Shown here: piece by piece, positions 10,544 through 19,969 of the stretch
Numbering within the stretch: position 1 is the first letter of the stretch
How the letters are laid out: each line of letters opens with the position of its first letter
Source: Strigomonas culicis
Lineage: Eukaryota; Euglenozoa; Kinetoplastea; Trypanosomatida; Trypanosomatidae
Reading direction: 5' to 3'
Assembly (NCBI GenBank): GCA_000482145.1
Contig: AUXH01000048.1
Location: forward strand, 1 to 56,263
Length of the DNA: 56,263 nt
The notes under the pieces: generated by a model
What the model was told of the DNA's origin: nothing
The model's database searches: none
Seen by the model: the letters and a program-made list of their open reading frames with translations, nothing else
Made by a program: the position numbers and the translations under genes

Positions 10544-11443
10544 TTACGCAATGTAAATAAAGTGATTGGGGTACATTTTAGCGTATGCGCCAAGCGGATC
10601 CTTGGTGCTTAGTGCGCTGATAATAAAGCTCTCGTTTCCATCCGTATCCATCACATAGATACCAATGGGATCTTCAAAAAGCTCGATACCAGCATTCTGA
10701 AAACTCGTCGGAGTCCCCCATATAGAGCACCAGCTCTTGCTCATAATGCATTCGATTCGGATACGATCCTCAATGCACCGGTCAAACGGTTTGCCTGTCA
10801 AAACATCTACCGGTATAAAAATTCGGAACAGATCCGTGGCGGGACGGAGGTAACTGCTACAATCGACGGCTCCCTCCTCAACAAGTTCCTGCGCATTCAA
10901 CACGGGGAAGCGGTTGTCTGAGAGACGAACCGCGCGATCCACAAAAAGGCGGCTCACCTCATGTAACGAAAGATTCTTGAATTGAAGTCGACACCAGATT
11001 ACACTGTGAAGAAACAAAAGCTCGACCTCAGCGAGCGTTAGCCAAAACGGCGAAAGGTAGCCGCGCTCCGTGGTTAACGCACGAAGCCGAACTGCATCAC
11101 CATCGGTAACAGCAAGAGAAACCCCACGACACGTTAGAAACTCAGCCGCAAGGTCCATTTGTGGTAGCGCATCGCCTTCCCATATGTGGAGACGGCAGAG
11201 AGGACGACTGTGAACCAATAATGTACGAATCAATATCCGTTTTTTCTCACAAGGCACCACGTCGAGTATAGTATTGTGCAGCGACATATAATCCGTGAAC
11301 ATAGAGCCGCATAAAAGGAACTGGTAGCGCGTATACACGGTGAGGTTTCGGGGCGAGGAAATTCCCTCCGCTGCCTTCAAAAGAAAGCTGCAGAGCCATT
11401 GCGGACAAGGACGACCAAAGGCATTGCGAAAGGTTAGAGACAT
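10544..11443 (-). CDS. Hypothetical protein, 299 aa
   Basis: Starts MSLTFRNAFGRPCPQW at the ATG at 11443. The upstream extension of the frame is Phe/Leu/Ser-rich polypyrimidine sequence without an ATG. The protein has mixed alpha/beta character, no membrane segment and no signal peptide. Several conserved-looking segments (WEGDALPQMDL, LTLAEVELLFLHSVIW, DTDGNESFIISAL) suggest a folded domain, but I cannot name a family. A clear AG lies just before the ATG (GGAGTTGAG-ATG). Confidence 0.65.
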   Translation of the reverse strand: MSLTFRNAFGRPCPQWLCSFLLKAAEGISSPRNLTVYTRYQFLLCGSMFTDYMSLHNTILDVVPCEKKRILIRTLLVHSRPLCRLHIWEGDALPQMDLAAEFLTCRGVSLAVTDGDAVRLRALTTERGYLSPFWLTLAEVELLFLHSVIWCRLQFKNLSLHEVSRLFVDRAVRLSDNRFPVLNAQELVEEGAVDCSSYLRPATDLFRIFIPVDVLTGKPFDRCIEDRIRIECIMSKSWCSIWGTPTSFQNAGIELFEDPIGIYVMDTDGNESFIISALSTKDPLGAYAKMYPNHFIYIA

Positions 11444-12417
11444 CTCAACTCCACAGAAACTTTTTGGTTTACTTAAGAAGAGGATGCTAATGACATTAAC
11501 AAAAAAAAATGAAGAGAACAAAGAAAAGAAGAGGAGAAAGAGAAATGAAAGGACCGTAAAAGAGCGGACACAATGCAACACAAAGAAGCGAAGAAAAGAA
11601 CAGTAATTCCAGTACAGAAGTGAAAAAAGGGGTTCTTTTACTCTCAATAGGACAAAACCAAAGTACATAGCACCACACCTTATCCTCTAATGCACCTTTT
11701 TTTATTGTTTACATTCCTTTTTTGATTTGGTCCGCCCCATTATCGCTATGCTTTTACAACTACGACCAGTTATAAATAAAACGTTAGTTGTACATATGTG
11801 TATGAACGCATATACAACGCTAGAAGAAAGATGATTCATCAATTACGATGACAGTGAGCGAAAGGGGGAAGGAGAAAAAAAAATATTCAACCATTAAAAA
11901 AAAAACTATTCTCTGCTAAACATTTATAAAAACAACATCACTTCATTCATTTTTTTTTTTTAGATTGAAGAAAAGAAAAAACAAACAGTAAAACAAACAT
12001 CTACTTACGGAGAACTAAGAAATAAATAAAAAGAAGGATACATATATATATATACAAATATATAAATATAAATATATATCTACAAAAGGGGGGAATAAAA
12101 AAATGTTTATATGAAAGACAATAAAAGTGAATGCCATTTGTCTTGGGTCACTACACTTCAACCTGTTACAACTGAAAGAAAAAACAAAGAACAATGAAAG
12201 AGAAACAAAACAAAAAGAAAAAAATGAGGGAAAATGAGAGAAGAAAAGAAAAAACATCACAACAATGAATGCAAAATACATCAGTATTGTAGATTGAATA
12301 CAACCAGAGAGTAAAAAGGGGGACAAGTAAAACAAACAAACAGAAAAACAAACAAGAAGAAAACAAATGAAAAAAACGATGTGCCAAATGGGATATTCAA
12401 GTGAGAGAAACAATGAA
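11444..12417 (-). other. Long AU/U-rich region downstream of the RRM protein gene
   Basis: About 970 nt without a credible gene. The part nearest the RRM gene is U-rich on the coding strand, with a TA-rich block at about 12041-12079, as in long regulatory 3' UTRs. A short imperfect hairpin lies at 11786-11817. Tracts close to 11500 precede the 299-aa gene and include its acceptor region. Confidence 0.55.
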
Positions 12418-13017
12418 CTATTGAATGGCAGAAGCCTGGTTTCCGGAAAGAGAAGAGGAGGAAATGATGTTAAGGGGATTGGTCGAATAGCTTACTTTGA
12501 GACGCTTGTTGTGGAACTGGTAGCCGTTCATCGACTCAATTGCCTTCTTCGCACTTTCTGGATGCCGGAAGTACACAAACCCAAACCCCCTCGGGAGACT
12601 CGTCTGTCTATCGTAGATGATACGAGCTCCGTCCAGTGGGCCAAAACGGGAGAATAAACCGTGTAGCTCTGCGCTTGTGACGTCCGCAGCCAAATAGTTC
12701 ACAATCAGTTGCTTGCGGTACCGCTCATCTTCTGAGGAGGTAGGCGCAGGTGACATGAAGTTGACATCATTACGAGCCGTCTGCTGATTGTAATTCGGCA
12801 TCTGGTTCATATTCTCGTTGTAGTTCGGCGTGTTCGGTATGCCCATGTAGCTACCCTGATTGGTCTGCGACGTAATGCTCATGGGTACAAAGTTGCCTTG
12901 AGGGTACATATTCTGCTGTGCCGGCTGCACTAAGAACTGCTGCTGAGGAGCGTACGCTGGGATGGCGTGCGGACCAGAGAGCTGGTAAGTGGTGGAGGGA
13001 ACATTAGGAAAGTACAT
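12418..13017 (-). CDS. Single-RRM RNA-binding protein (trypanosomatid RBP family), 199 aa
   Basis: Residues 1-98 are Gln/Asn/Pro/Tyr-rich low complexity. One RRM follows at about 103-178, with RNP2 LIVNYL (104-109) and RNP1 RGFGFVYF (143-150), then a short polar tail ending in a Ser-rich stretch. This layout matches the small trypanosomatid RBP/UBP proteins that bind U-rich 3' UTR elements and set mRNA stability, replacing transcriptional control in these organisms. The RRM with its KRLKVSYSTNPLN end is closest in my memory to the RBP3-RBP6 group, but I cannot choose a member. The ATG at 13017 is preceded by a good acceptor. Confidence 0.88.
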   Translation of the reverse strand: MYFPNVPSTTYQLSGPHAIPAYAPQQQFLVQPAQQNMYPQGNFVPMSITSQTNQGSYMGIPNTPNYNENMNQMPNYNQQTARNDVNFMSPAPTSSEDERYRKQLIVNYLAADVTSAELHGLFSRFGPLDGARIIYDRQTSLPRGFGFVYFRHPESAKKAIESMNGYQFHNKRLKVSYSTNPLNIISSSSLSGNQASAIQ

Positions 13018-13685
13018 CCTGGAGTATAACTGCTGTATTCAAAATGAAAAAAGAAAAGGAAGAACAGGCAAAGTACGAATGGAAAAAGAAGAGGACAAAA
13101 AGTTGAAAACTGTTCGTTCACTTTTCAGTCCTACTTTATCTTTCTTTTCTAGCGTTGATTGTTTGAATAAATGGATTGCAAATGGAATTAAAAAAAAATA
13201 GTATAATAATGGTGAAACCTTGAACGACACAGAACAAAAAGCGAGGAAAACAGAAGAAGAGTATTCGGAACTATGAAAGGGAATCTAACAAAAAAAAAAA
13301 AACGAACAAGAAAAAGAAAAAGAAAGAAAATCGAGAGAAAGAATTCAGTAATCCGAAAAAAAAGCAAGAAAAAACTGGAAAAGTGGGAGAAAGAAAAAAA
13401 ACTATTTGCATTTAATGAGCATATAAAACAAACAACAACAGAGAGAGAGAGAAAGAGATCCAAATAATAAGACAACCACGTATCTCATGAGCATCAGCAA
13501 AAGGGTTAAACAACAACAACAAAAAAAAGACATTGAAATGACATACCGGCATTTCAAGTGTTTGCTAATCAAAACGAAGCAACTACAACAGTACAACGTG
13601 TGTCAATAGCCAAAAATGTATGGAGGAGCAGGAAGGATTCAAAATAAAAATGAAAAAAAAAGAAAGAGTGATTATGAAAAGCAAA
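13018..13685 (-). other. Pyrimidine-rich intergenic region with trans-splice acceptor
   Basis: No gene. The likely acceptor for the RRM gene has AG at 13033-13034 (coding strand ATACAG) with TTC-rich sequence upstream to about 13090. The rest to 13685 is T/C-rich on the coding strand, with a (GA) run at 13440-13455. Open frames are low-complexity Phe/Ser/Leu and not credible. Confidence 0.55.
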
Positions 13686-14414
13686 TTACAAAAGAGTTTT
13701 CATGAAGTCATGAGACTCATCACGAGTCAAGAAGTTATCCGTTAATTTTGTGATTTGCTCTAAAGTTACAAAGCAATTGAACTTGAGCTTTTTAAGAAGA
13801 GCAACCTCTTCAGCGATCGTTGCGGCAAGTAGCACACGCTGCTGTGCCTTTGTGTGGGGAAGAATGGTTACGAGGTACGAAGTGGGAACGCAGTAGTCGA
13901 GGTGCCATTTGAACGCTAAGCTGTACAAGGTAAAAACGGTCTGAATCATATAGTGCTTGCACAGCATGCATGAGTTCGGTTCCAAGGCGACCGAAGAAAC
14001 ACAGCCACGTAGCGCGCATGCATCGACGCGCTTGTCCACGTAGAACTGCAGATGTAACTTGTCAAGTAAGCACGCCACAATTAACCACGACATGGTGTCG
14101 AATCTTTCATTATTCACGTAAAGATGAAAAATAAGATCTTCTAAAGTAGCCCGTGCGCCGAAAGGTGCAAGCCACACTTCGTCCTTTGGTAGGGCTGCGA
14201 AACGTGATAGAGCGCCTGGGACATCGCTAATAAAGGGATCTTCTTCGTTTGCTGAATATAACCGATAACTGTTGAAGAGGCGATGCAACAGAACATTCAG
14301 AATGTGACATGTTGCTTCTCGATTGCAGCGCAGAGGCCGTGCAATCACCTCTCCTCCTTTGGCTTCTTGTGATTCCCGTCGGGGACGTTTCAGTGATGCT
14401 AGAAGTTTGGGCAT
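13686..14414 (-). CDS. Possible divergent PHO80-like cyclin, 242 aa
   Basis: After a basic N-terminus (KRPRRESQ), residues 90-225 show a helix pattern resembling the PHO80/Pcl cyclin box: ATLEDLIFHLY, then a helix around LIVACLLDKL, then CKHYMIQTVFTLYSLAFKWHLDY (a counterpart of the LLLTSLMVASKFLDD helix), and finally EVALLKKLKFNCFVTLEQI (the NRLELEFLFLLDF helix). Trypanosomatids have several PHO80-like cyclins that activate CRK kinases. The similarity is by pattern only and the usual invariant residues are partly missing, so a plain hypothetical protein remains possible. ATG at 14414 with an AG (GGTCAG) 25-30 nt upstream. Confidence 0.5.
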   Translation of the reverse strand: MPKLLASLKRPRRESQEAKGGEVIARPLRCNREATCHILNVLLHRLFNSYRLYSANEEDPFISDVPGALSRFAALPKDEVWLAPFGARATLEDLIFHLYVNNERFDTMSWLIVACLLDKLHLQFYVDKRVDACALRGCVSSVALEPNSCMLCKHYMIQTVFTLYSLAFKWHLDYCVPTSYLVTILPHTKAQQRVLLAATIAEEVALLKKLKFNCFVTLEQITKLTDNFLTRDESHDFMKTLL

Positions 14415-14932
14415 CGTGAATAGTTAGAGGTACTGACCAACGTTTGTTTTGGAGGCGTAGTACTCTACCTTTTACCTTCTTCTTTGCTCTTTATGGGAGG
14501 GGAGGCAGAGAGCAGGGGCGTATAACCCTAGTACGCAGATGTCTGTAATGAGCGAAAAAAAAAAAAAGAAGAAGAAATAGAATGGGAACGGTGAAGATGG
14601 ACATAGGAATGGAAAAAAGTTCACTTCAGCAAGGCATCCTTTTTGCTATGAACGAACATTACACGCGTTGTTATTTACAACTGCACCTTTCAATTGCCAA
14701 TGGATCATTAGCATCTGTTTGATCAGATTCGTATTTACATGATACCAAACAATACATATGTATATGTAAATATACACAATAACGACTGTAGTAGTAGTCG
14801 TGATGGTAGTAATAATATAACATTTGAAAGAACAGGGAGTAAGTGACGAGTCAAAACAAGGAAAAAAGTGCGTGTACATAACAACAGGGTTTCTGCATGA
14901 ACCACTAAACATCGACGAGCCGAGCCTATACT
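14415..14932 (-). other. Intergenic region
   Basis: No credible gene. An 88-codon frame (14646-14912) is dominated by Ile/Thr/Tyr runs from simple sequence. A pyrimidine tract at 14555-14572 on the coding strand may serve the LRR gene transcript's polyadenylation or splicing. Nothing else seen. Confidence 0.5.
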
Positions 14933-17110
14933 CTACTTTTTCTTCTTCGGTGGAGGGTTCAGCGCAACTTCAATTTCCTTTTTCCTCAGTGCCAAGGCAG
15001 ACAGCTTCTCTGCCTCAAATTTAGCATCATTCATTTGTCGATTTCGGTCTGCCTCCGTATCCTCAAGCTCAGTGATAAGTGGAGCAAGTCTCTTGTTCTC
15101 CGCTTCTTGCAACTGATGGATCTGCTTCCTCATTTTATCCATATCGCGCTGCATACGGTCCATACGATCCTTCTCTTGTTGGATTCTCGTTTCCATGTTT
15201 GTCTTCTTCCCTTTCAGTGCAGATGACTCGCTCATGAAGGCATCCTCAATACGATGAAACTCCGTTTCTGCCGTGTCGCTGATGCCACGCACTTTGTTTA
15301 ACACCTTTTCAAGCTCCACCACTTCGCGGCGAAGTTTCTCTGTCACCACGCGCGCCTCTTCGCTGCGTCGCAGCAACTGTTCACTCCGGTCAATGATAGT
15401 TCGCTTCTCTAGTTCCACCTCCTCTTCAACGTGGGCCAGGTCCTTCTCATTGGGCGCGAGTTGCTCAATCTCGTTGTTCAGCTTCGGCACAATGTGCTGC
15501 TTGTTGAGCTTTGCATTGCGTTCCAGTGACGCGCTGATGCCAATGTGACACTTGTACGTGAAATCATTGTATGTCGTGTCCATATTCTCCAACACTTGAT
15601 TGCTTCGTAGGTGCTCATTGAACAGCTCTCCCGTCGTGTTGGACATCGTGTTGCGGCGCAGATTTAGCTCCTTGAGGCAGCTGTTTTGCAGCAGGCACTG
15701 CGCCAGAGCCGTACCGCCCCCGTCCCCAATCTTGTTATCGGACAAGTTGAGGGAGAGCAGCGCCTTGTTCTCGACGAGCCCCGCGCCGATCTCCTTCGTC
15801 CCCTCGTTCCCGAGCTTGTTATGCGAGAGGTCGAGCTTCCTCAGCGTCGCGTTTATAGAAAGTGCGGCGGTGAAGGGGCCCTTCTCCGCCCCCTTCACCT
15901 CGCAGTTCGACAAGTTCAGCTGCTCTAGATGCTTGTTCTCCAGTAAGCCTTCCATAATGTACTTGACAGACGCGCCGAAACGGTTCTCGGAAAGGTTCAG
16001 TACACGTAAGGAAGCCGAAGCGGTCAATAGCGCTTGGATGCTCTTCGCACACGCCTCCCCCAAATCATTATGAGAGAGGTTGAACACCTCCACAACATCC
16101 TTGCCCTTTTCAATCGACGCCGCAACGGCATTCACGAGGATCTTTCCACCCCTGTCGCCAAACGTGTTTCTCTGGCATGCAAGATGCGTCAAAGTCCCAT
16201 TTTCAAGGACCGAGGCGAGAAGCTCTGCACCCTCGAGACCCAAGTTGTTACTGGACACATCCATGTAGGTCAGCGTGTGGTTGTGGGCCAGGCCAGAGGC
16301 AATACACGAAAAACCGCTAGCACCAAGGCCATTGCTGCTGAGGTTCAGCTTGCACAGTACCTCGTTACAGGTCAGAAGCTTTCCTATTGCTTCGGCGCCC
16401 TTTGTCCCAATGTGATTTCCGTTGACTCCGGAACGAGCGCCGAGGTCAAACGAAACGACGGTATTGTTGCGCATCAATGCATCCGCTAACGCCATACCGC
16501 CCACTGGGCCAATATCGTTCGATCCCAGCCCGACGTGAGCCAGGGCCTTGTTCACTTCGATGAGCTTCGCTATGTGCGCTGCACCCTCGTCACGCAGGTG
16601 ATTTCCGCTTAACTCTAACACACTGTACACCGGATTGGATGATAGCACGTAGGCGATCGCTTCCGCGCTCGAAACACCAAAGCCGTTTTCAGGGAGAGAG
16701 AAGAAATTGCCCTTACAGTTCTCACTTAGTAGCTCCATAAAACGCACCTCCCGCTCCCAGGAAGGGTTCAGTGACTGGTCAATACACTTGCACTGGTATA
16801 AGAGGTGAAGCTCTTCCGAAGAGATACTCACATAATCCTTCTGGGATGTCGCAAGTGCACCACGTTCTTGTAGCTCTTTAAAGGACACGAAATTGGCAGC
16901 GTAAGGGATTCCCTTGGGTAAGAGAACAGGCAACGTGCTCTCCTCGGCGCTCTTATCGCGTAAAAACGACCGTCCCTTCGTTGACTTGTAGTTATAGAGC
17001 CGCGACTGGTAATCGTCCAAGGGCACGTTTTCATTCACTGTAGCCACACACTCCAGATTGGAGGCAGTTCCATCGAAAGCCTTACTATTGTACAACTCCA
17101 GAGGATCCAT
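14933..17110 (-). CDS. Leucine-rich-repeat (RNI-type) protein with C-terminal coiled coil, 725 aa
   Basis: Residues about 155-515 contain roughly a dozen 28-residue repeats of the ribonuclease-inhibitor type (LNLSxNxLGxxGAxxIAxxL, for example LKELNLRRNTM and LRKLDLSHNKLG). They form a curved protein-binding solenoid. Residues about 545-715 are Glu/Lys/Arg-rich with heptads (LEKRTIIDRSEQLLRRSEEARV), a long coiled coil ending in PPPKKKK. In flagellates this layout is often cytoskeletal or axonemal (TCTE1/DRC5-like proteins have RNI repeats), but nothing here proves location. Start is the ATG at 17110; the frame upstream has no ATG. Confidence 0.82.
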   Translation of the reverse strand: MDPLELYNSKAFDGTASNLECVATVNENVPLDDYQSRLYNYKSTKGRSFLRDKSAEESTLPVLLPKGIPYAANFVSFKELQERGALATSQKDYVSISSEELHLLYQCKCIDQSLNPSWEREVRFMELLSENCKGNFFSLPENGFGVSSAEAIAYVLSSNPVYSVLELSGNHLRDEGAAHIAKLIEVNKALAHVGLGSNDIGPVGGMALADALMRNNTVVSFDLGARSGVNGNHIGTKGAEAIGKLLTCNEVLCKLNLSSNGLGASGFSCIASGLAHNHTLTYMDVSSNNLGLEGAELLASVLENGTLTHLACQRNTFGDRGGKILVNAVAASIEKGKDVVEVFNLSHNDLGEACAKSIQALLTASASLRVLNLSENRFGASVKYIMEGLLENKHLEQLNLSNCEVKGAEKGPFTAALSINATLRKLDLSHNKLGNEGTKEIGAGLVENKALLSLNLSDNKIGDGGGTALAQCLLQNSCLKELNLRRNTMSNTTGELFNEHLRSNQVLENMDTTYNDFTYKCHIGISASLERNAKLNKQHIVPKLNNEIEQLAPNEKDLAHVEEEVELEKRTIIDRSEQLLRRSEEARVVTEKLRREVVELEKVLNKVRGISDTAETEFHRIEDAFMSESSALKGKKTNMETRIQQEKDRMDRMQRDMDKMRKQIHQLQEAENKRLAPLITELEDTEADRNRQMNDAKFEAEKLSALALRKKEIEVALNPPPKKKK

Positions 17111-17406
17111 TTCTTCGCTCAGTGGACGCAGGTGCAGTTGCAGGCAGGCCCAGAAATAGCGTGCCAGTATAGATGCAGCAACCTTTTGTGTATGGTAACA
17201 GACAAGTGGAAGAAGAAGAAATAGAAGCAACAACTACAACTAGTACCACTAAGAAGAGAGAGAGAGGGAGAGAACGAAGGAAAAAGAACGCGATAGTGCC
17301 AAAAAAGAGTTGCGCAGCGGCAATGCCAACAACACTACGAGTACGCCATTAAATAAGAAGAAATAATGCCTGAGCTGTTCACGCGTGTGCAGTCGTGTTG
17401 AACTCT

Positions 17407-18417
17407 TTAGATACTACATTCACTACACAGAGCCTTTTTCATGCTTGCATACACGAGTTCATAAAACCCATCGCGATCAATACTCCGAACTAAAAGCAAG
17501 TTATTCCCATGGCCGTCAATTCTCTGTGAGCGACCCTCTTGGGCACTTTTTGTCACCACAACACGGAGATCAACGGGGTCCAGCACCGCCAATTGGGGGT
17601 CTACCACATAAGCAGCAGTCAGCACATCCCAAGCATAGTAGCAGTCATCGGGACGCATTACTTCGTAATGGGTGCAGCTGGCCCAAGCACTCCCTACGAA
17701 CTGCGACAGAAGGTAGTCGTTCTGCGCACCAAACCGACGGACAACACTCGAGATGACGGGCACGCTATTCGTGCTGTCCAGTGAGAAGACCACCTTCTTC
17801 AGCGAAGGGCAAGAAAACACGGTTTCCGCTGCCGGGGGGTCCCAGTAGATGTTCCACTCCGCTGACCCATCTCTCCCCTCCTCAAAGACATTGCCCTTGA
17901 CGTCCACGGCACCGCCCATAATCACACAGGCCTCCACGTTGTTCGTAAACTGCTCCCCATATTTGTCAATGCACCAGGCAACCGAGGACAACGGGCCTGT
18001 CACGCATATGGTTACCTTTTTCTCCGACTGCATCACTGTATTTGCTAACAGCTCCTCGCCAACGCAGTTTCTGTACTGTTCCTTCAGCGTAGACCACATC
18101 GCATCATGCTTTGGAATGTTCACGCATGGGAGATCTTCCATATTCTTTGCACTCCATCTCCACTCGGACGGGAAGGGGTTCACACCCGAAAAGGAAGTAA
18201 CACCGATTGGAAACAGCTCAACACCCTCCTCCATGTGCATCAGCGTCATCAGTTTGCCGGTGACATTAAAGGCATGCTCCTTAAAACAGTCTGCATCGGT
18301 AACGGTGCAGCCAACCACTTTCACTTTATCCGCATTTCCCAGTAGTAAGGCGAGTGCCACCAAATCATCATGCCCCCCATCATGATCAAGAAAAACAGGA
18401 ATCGGTACTAAGGACAT
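17407..18417 (-). CDS. Inosine-adenosine-guanosine nucleoside hydrolase (IAG-NH), 336 aa
   Basis: Purine nucleoside N-ribohydrolase, which frees bases for salvage in organisms unable to make purines. The calcium/ribose-binding motif is DHDGGHDD (D11, D13, D17, D18). Residues corresponding to the well-studied T. vivax IAG-NH are present with an offset of three: D43, W86, N176, and the W263-D264 pair in YYAWD. Other hallmarks are TDADCF, KNMEDLP, TICVTGPLS, VIMGGAVDV and AEWNIYWDP. Length matches the family (about 327 aa). An in-frame ATG at 18492 would add 25 residues. I prefer 18417 because a TTCTTCTTC tract and AG immediately precede it and the family begins here. Confidence 0.93.
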   Translation of the reverse strand: MSLVPIPVFLDHDGGHDDLVALALLLGNADKVKVVGCTVTDADCFKEHAFNVTGKLMTLMHMEEGVELFPIGVTSFSGVNPFPSEWRWSAKNMEDLPCVNIPKHDAMWSTLKEQYRNCVGEELLANTVMQSEKKVTICVTGPLSSVAWCIDKYGEQFTNNVEACVIMGGAVDVKGNVFEEGRDGSAEWNIYWDPPAAETVFSCPSLKKVVFSLDSTNSVPVISSVVRRFGAQNDYLLSQFVGSAWASCTHYEVMRPDDCYYAWDVLTAAYVVDPQLAVLDPVDLRVVVTKSAQEGRSQRIDGHGNNLLLVRSIDRDGFYELVYASMKKALCSECSI

Positions 18418-18641
18418 CTCAGAAAATGAAGAAGAAGAAAATGCTTGCGAAAAAGAGACAACAGAGAGTGACCAAGTATTCTGAAGCAGCATCCCTGCAA
18501 GCCAGCAAAAACACTCAGCGCAGGTTTGTATTGTACACTACGATTTATACAGACGTATGTGGTACATGCATGCGGGCACATATGAATGTATGAGGCAGTA
18601 GCATGAAAAACATAAAAGTAGAAAAACGGTTTGCTTATCAC
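18418..18641 (-). other. Short intergenic region with two candidate acceptors
   Basis: Spacer between the IAG-NH gene and the downstream 193-aa gene, overlapping the possible N-terminal extension of IAG-NH. Coding-strand AGs at 18444-18445 and 18418-18419 follow a TTC-rich tract; another (GGCTTGCAG) sits 2 nt before the upstream ATG at 18492. Confidence 0.45.
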
Positions 18642-19223
18642 TTAGGAGAGCTCGCGATACGGAATAAACTCAACTTCTATGTGTTCTGGTACAAACTCGG
18701 AAAGCAACTCGAACGATCTCTCCGGAGTCACCTCACGCCTGAACTCGTTGGCATGCTCAGACCAAAGGTGATAACGCCCTATTTCATACCACATCAACGA
18801 CATGAACACAGCCAGTGCAGTGGAATTTGCCCGTCGACTGCCACTTCTTAACACGAGGCGGCACCCAGAGCCAACTGCACCCATTCCCGCTGCAAAAAAA
18901 CCCGCCTGGTGACCCACGAGGCCATTGCCTACCTTCTGTGCCTTGAGCGCATTGTAATACATGCCACAAATAAAAAAGAGGCCAAACCACCATTTTTCCT
19001 TGTTTCGCCGCTTCATAAGCAGACACCCAAGTAAACACGTTCCCAAACAGAGAGATGTGATTCTGAATCCACTTTTGGGGGCAATGACAGAGGGGTGATC
19101 CAGTCGACTACCGGTGTACATCAGGGGTTCATAGGAACCTGAGAAGTGGTACCCTCGGCGAGCGACATCACCGTCCTCACTGTCGGCAAATAATAGTTTG
19201 CGCAGGGCGAAGGAGCCGCTCAT
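18642..19223 (-). CDS. Multi-pass membrane protein of unknown function, 193 aa
   Basis: Hydrophobic segments lie at about 55-71 (ITSLCLGTCLLGCLL), 77-92 (WWFGLFFICGMYYNAL), 103-122 (HQAGFFAAGMGAVGSG) and 134-150 (STALAVFMSLMWYEIG). They are linked by short basic loops (MKRRNKEK, LRSGSRR), with a polar C-terminal tail of about 40 residues. The Gly-rich third segment and small loops recall Tim17-like or TMEM proteins, but I cannot assign a family. ATG at 19223 is directly preceded by an AG with a TC-rich tract upstream. Confidence 0.72.
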   Translation of the reverse strand: MSGSFALRKLLFADSEDGDVARRGYHFSGSYEPLMYTGSRLDHPSVIAPKSGFRITSLCLGTCLLGCLLMKRRNKEKWWFGLFFICGMYYNALKAQKVGNGLVGHQAGFFAAGMGAVGSGCRLVLRSGSRRANSTALAVFMSLMWYEIGRYHLWSEHANEFRREVTPERSFELLSEFVPEHIEVEFIPYRELS

Positions 19224-19313
19224 CTATCACACCAAACAAGTAAGAATGAGCGAAGGTGAAGAGGTAGAGAGAGGGAAGAGAGGGCGGGAATTCAAGTGCA
19301 AAAAGAAAAAAAG
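19224..19313 (-). promoter_or_regulatory. Trans-splice acceptor for the 193-aa membrane protein
   Basis: Coding strand: CTCTTTTTTTCTTTTT at about 19299-19314 and CTCTCTTCCCTCTCTCT at about 19262-19280, then GTGATAG with AG at 19224-19225 abutting the ATG. Confidence 0.5.
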
Positions 19314-19353
19314 AGTATCAATTAGAGCACACACTCTTTGTATAGCGGAGGGC

Positions 19354-19378
19354 ATATATATATATATATATATATATA
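19354..19378. repeat. (AT)n microsatellite, 25 nt
   Basis: Uninterrupted AT dinucleotides between two genes. Confidence 0.9.
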
Positions 19379-19703
19379 GTATGTGTATGGCAAGTTTTGG
19401 AAACGCTTTCGTACTAGTTGTTACAATCGGAAAAAACTGTAAGACCATAAGAACAGAAGGGCGCTCTAGTAAAAAAAAAAACTCATATTGTTTTCTATTC
19501 TTATTTAGGGTTTTATTCTCATTCGTTCAATGTCCAATAAAAGGGACATCTGCACACACTGTGGTCACTTTGGGCGGTTGTCAGAAAAGGGAGGGAAGAA
19601 GTGGAGCATCATTGCCTAAACAAAGCCCTTTATCACAATTATCGGTTGCATTATTACAATTAAAGCGGAAAAGGAAGTGAACAAGTAACAAATAAAAAAA
19701 AGA

Positions 19704-19734
19704 GTATTCTTAGAATGCCTGTATTCTTAGAATG
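19704..19734 (-). repeat. Two copies of a 14-nt palindromic motif
   Basis: On the coding strand, CATTCTAAGAATAC occurs twice, separated by AGG. Each copy contains ATTCT-A-AGAAT, a self-complementary core. It lies about 240 nt past the mitoferrin stop, so probably in its 3' UTR. Confidence 0.7.
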
Positions 19735-19969
19735 TGTGATGACTACTTATTATTTAAGTTTGTGAAAACTATACAGGTACAATTTAGAGTAAAGGAAGAA
19801 CAAAAGAAGACGGAAAACACCACGGGCCCCTCAAAGATACTAAACAGCAAACGGTAAAGGAAAAAAGAAAGGTATTATATATTATAGTTGTGAAGCAATA
19901 GAGAAGAGAATGGAAAAAATGGCCAGAAGAAAAAAAAGCGCTGTCAAGAACATCCGACCATTTCACCAG

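Larger units (their letters stand above)
19314..19969 (-). other. Long region downstream of mitoferrin, probably its 3' UTR plus spacer
   Basis: No credible gene on either strand; a plus-strand frame of 160 codons is antisense and low complexity. Contents: an (AT) run at 19354-19378, T-rich tracts on the coding strand, and a duplicated 14-nt palindromic motif at 19704-19734 described separately. Confidence 0.55.

Noticed and set aside
12015..12413. 132-codon minus-strand frame rich in Phe/Leu/Ile
   Set aside because: Translation of U-rich 3' UTR; ends in Tyr/Ile runs from AT repeats.
14646..14912. 88-codon minus-strand frame
   Set aside because: Thr/Ile/Tyr runs from simple sequence in a spacer; no acceptor.
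19198..19680. 160-codon plus-strand frame
   Set aside because: Lies antisense in the mitoferrin 3' region, passes through the (AT) microsatellite, and is on the non-transcribed strand.
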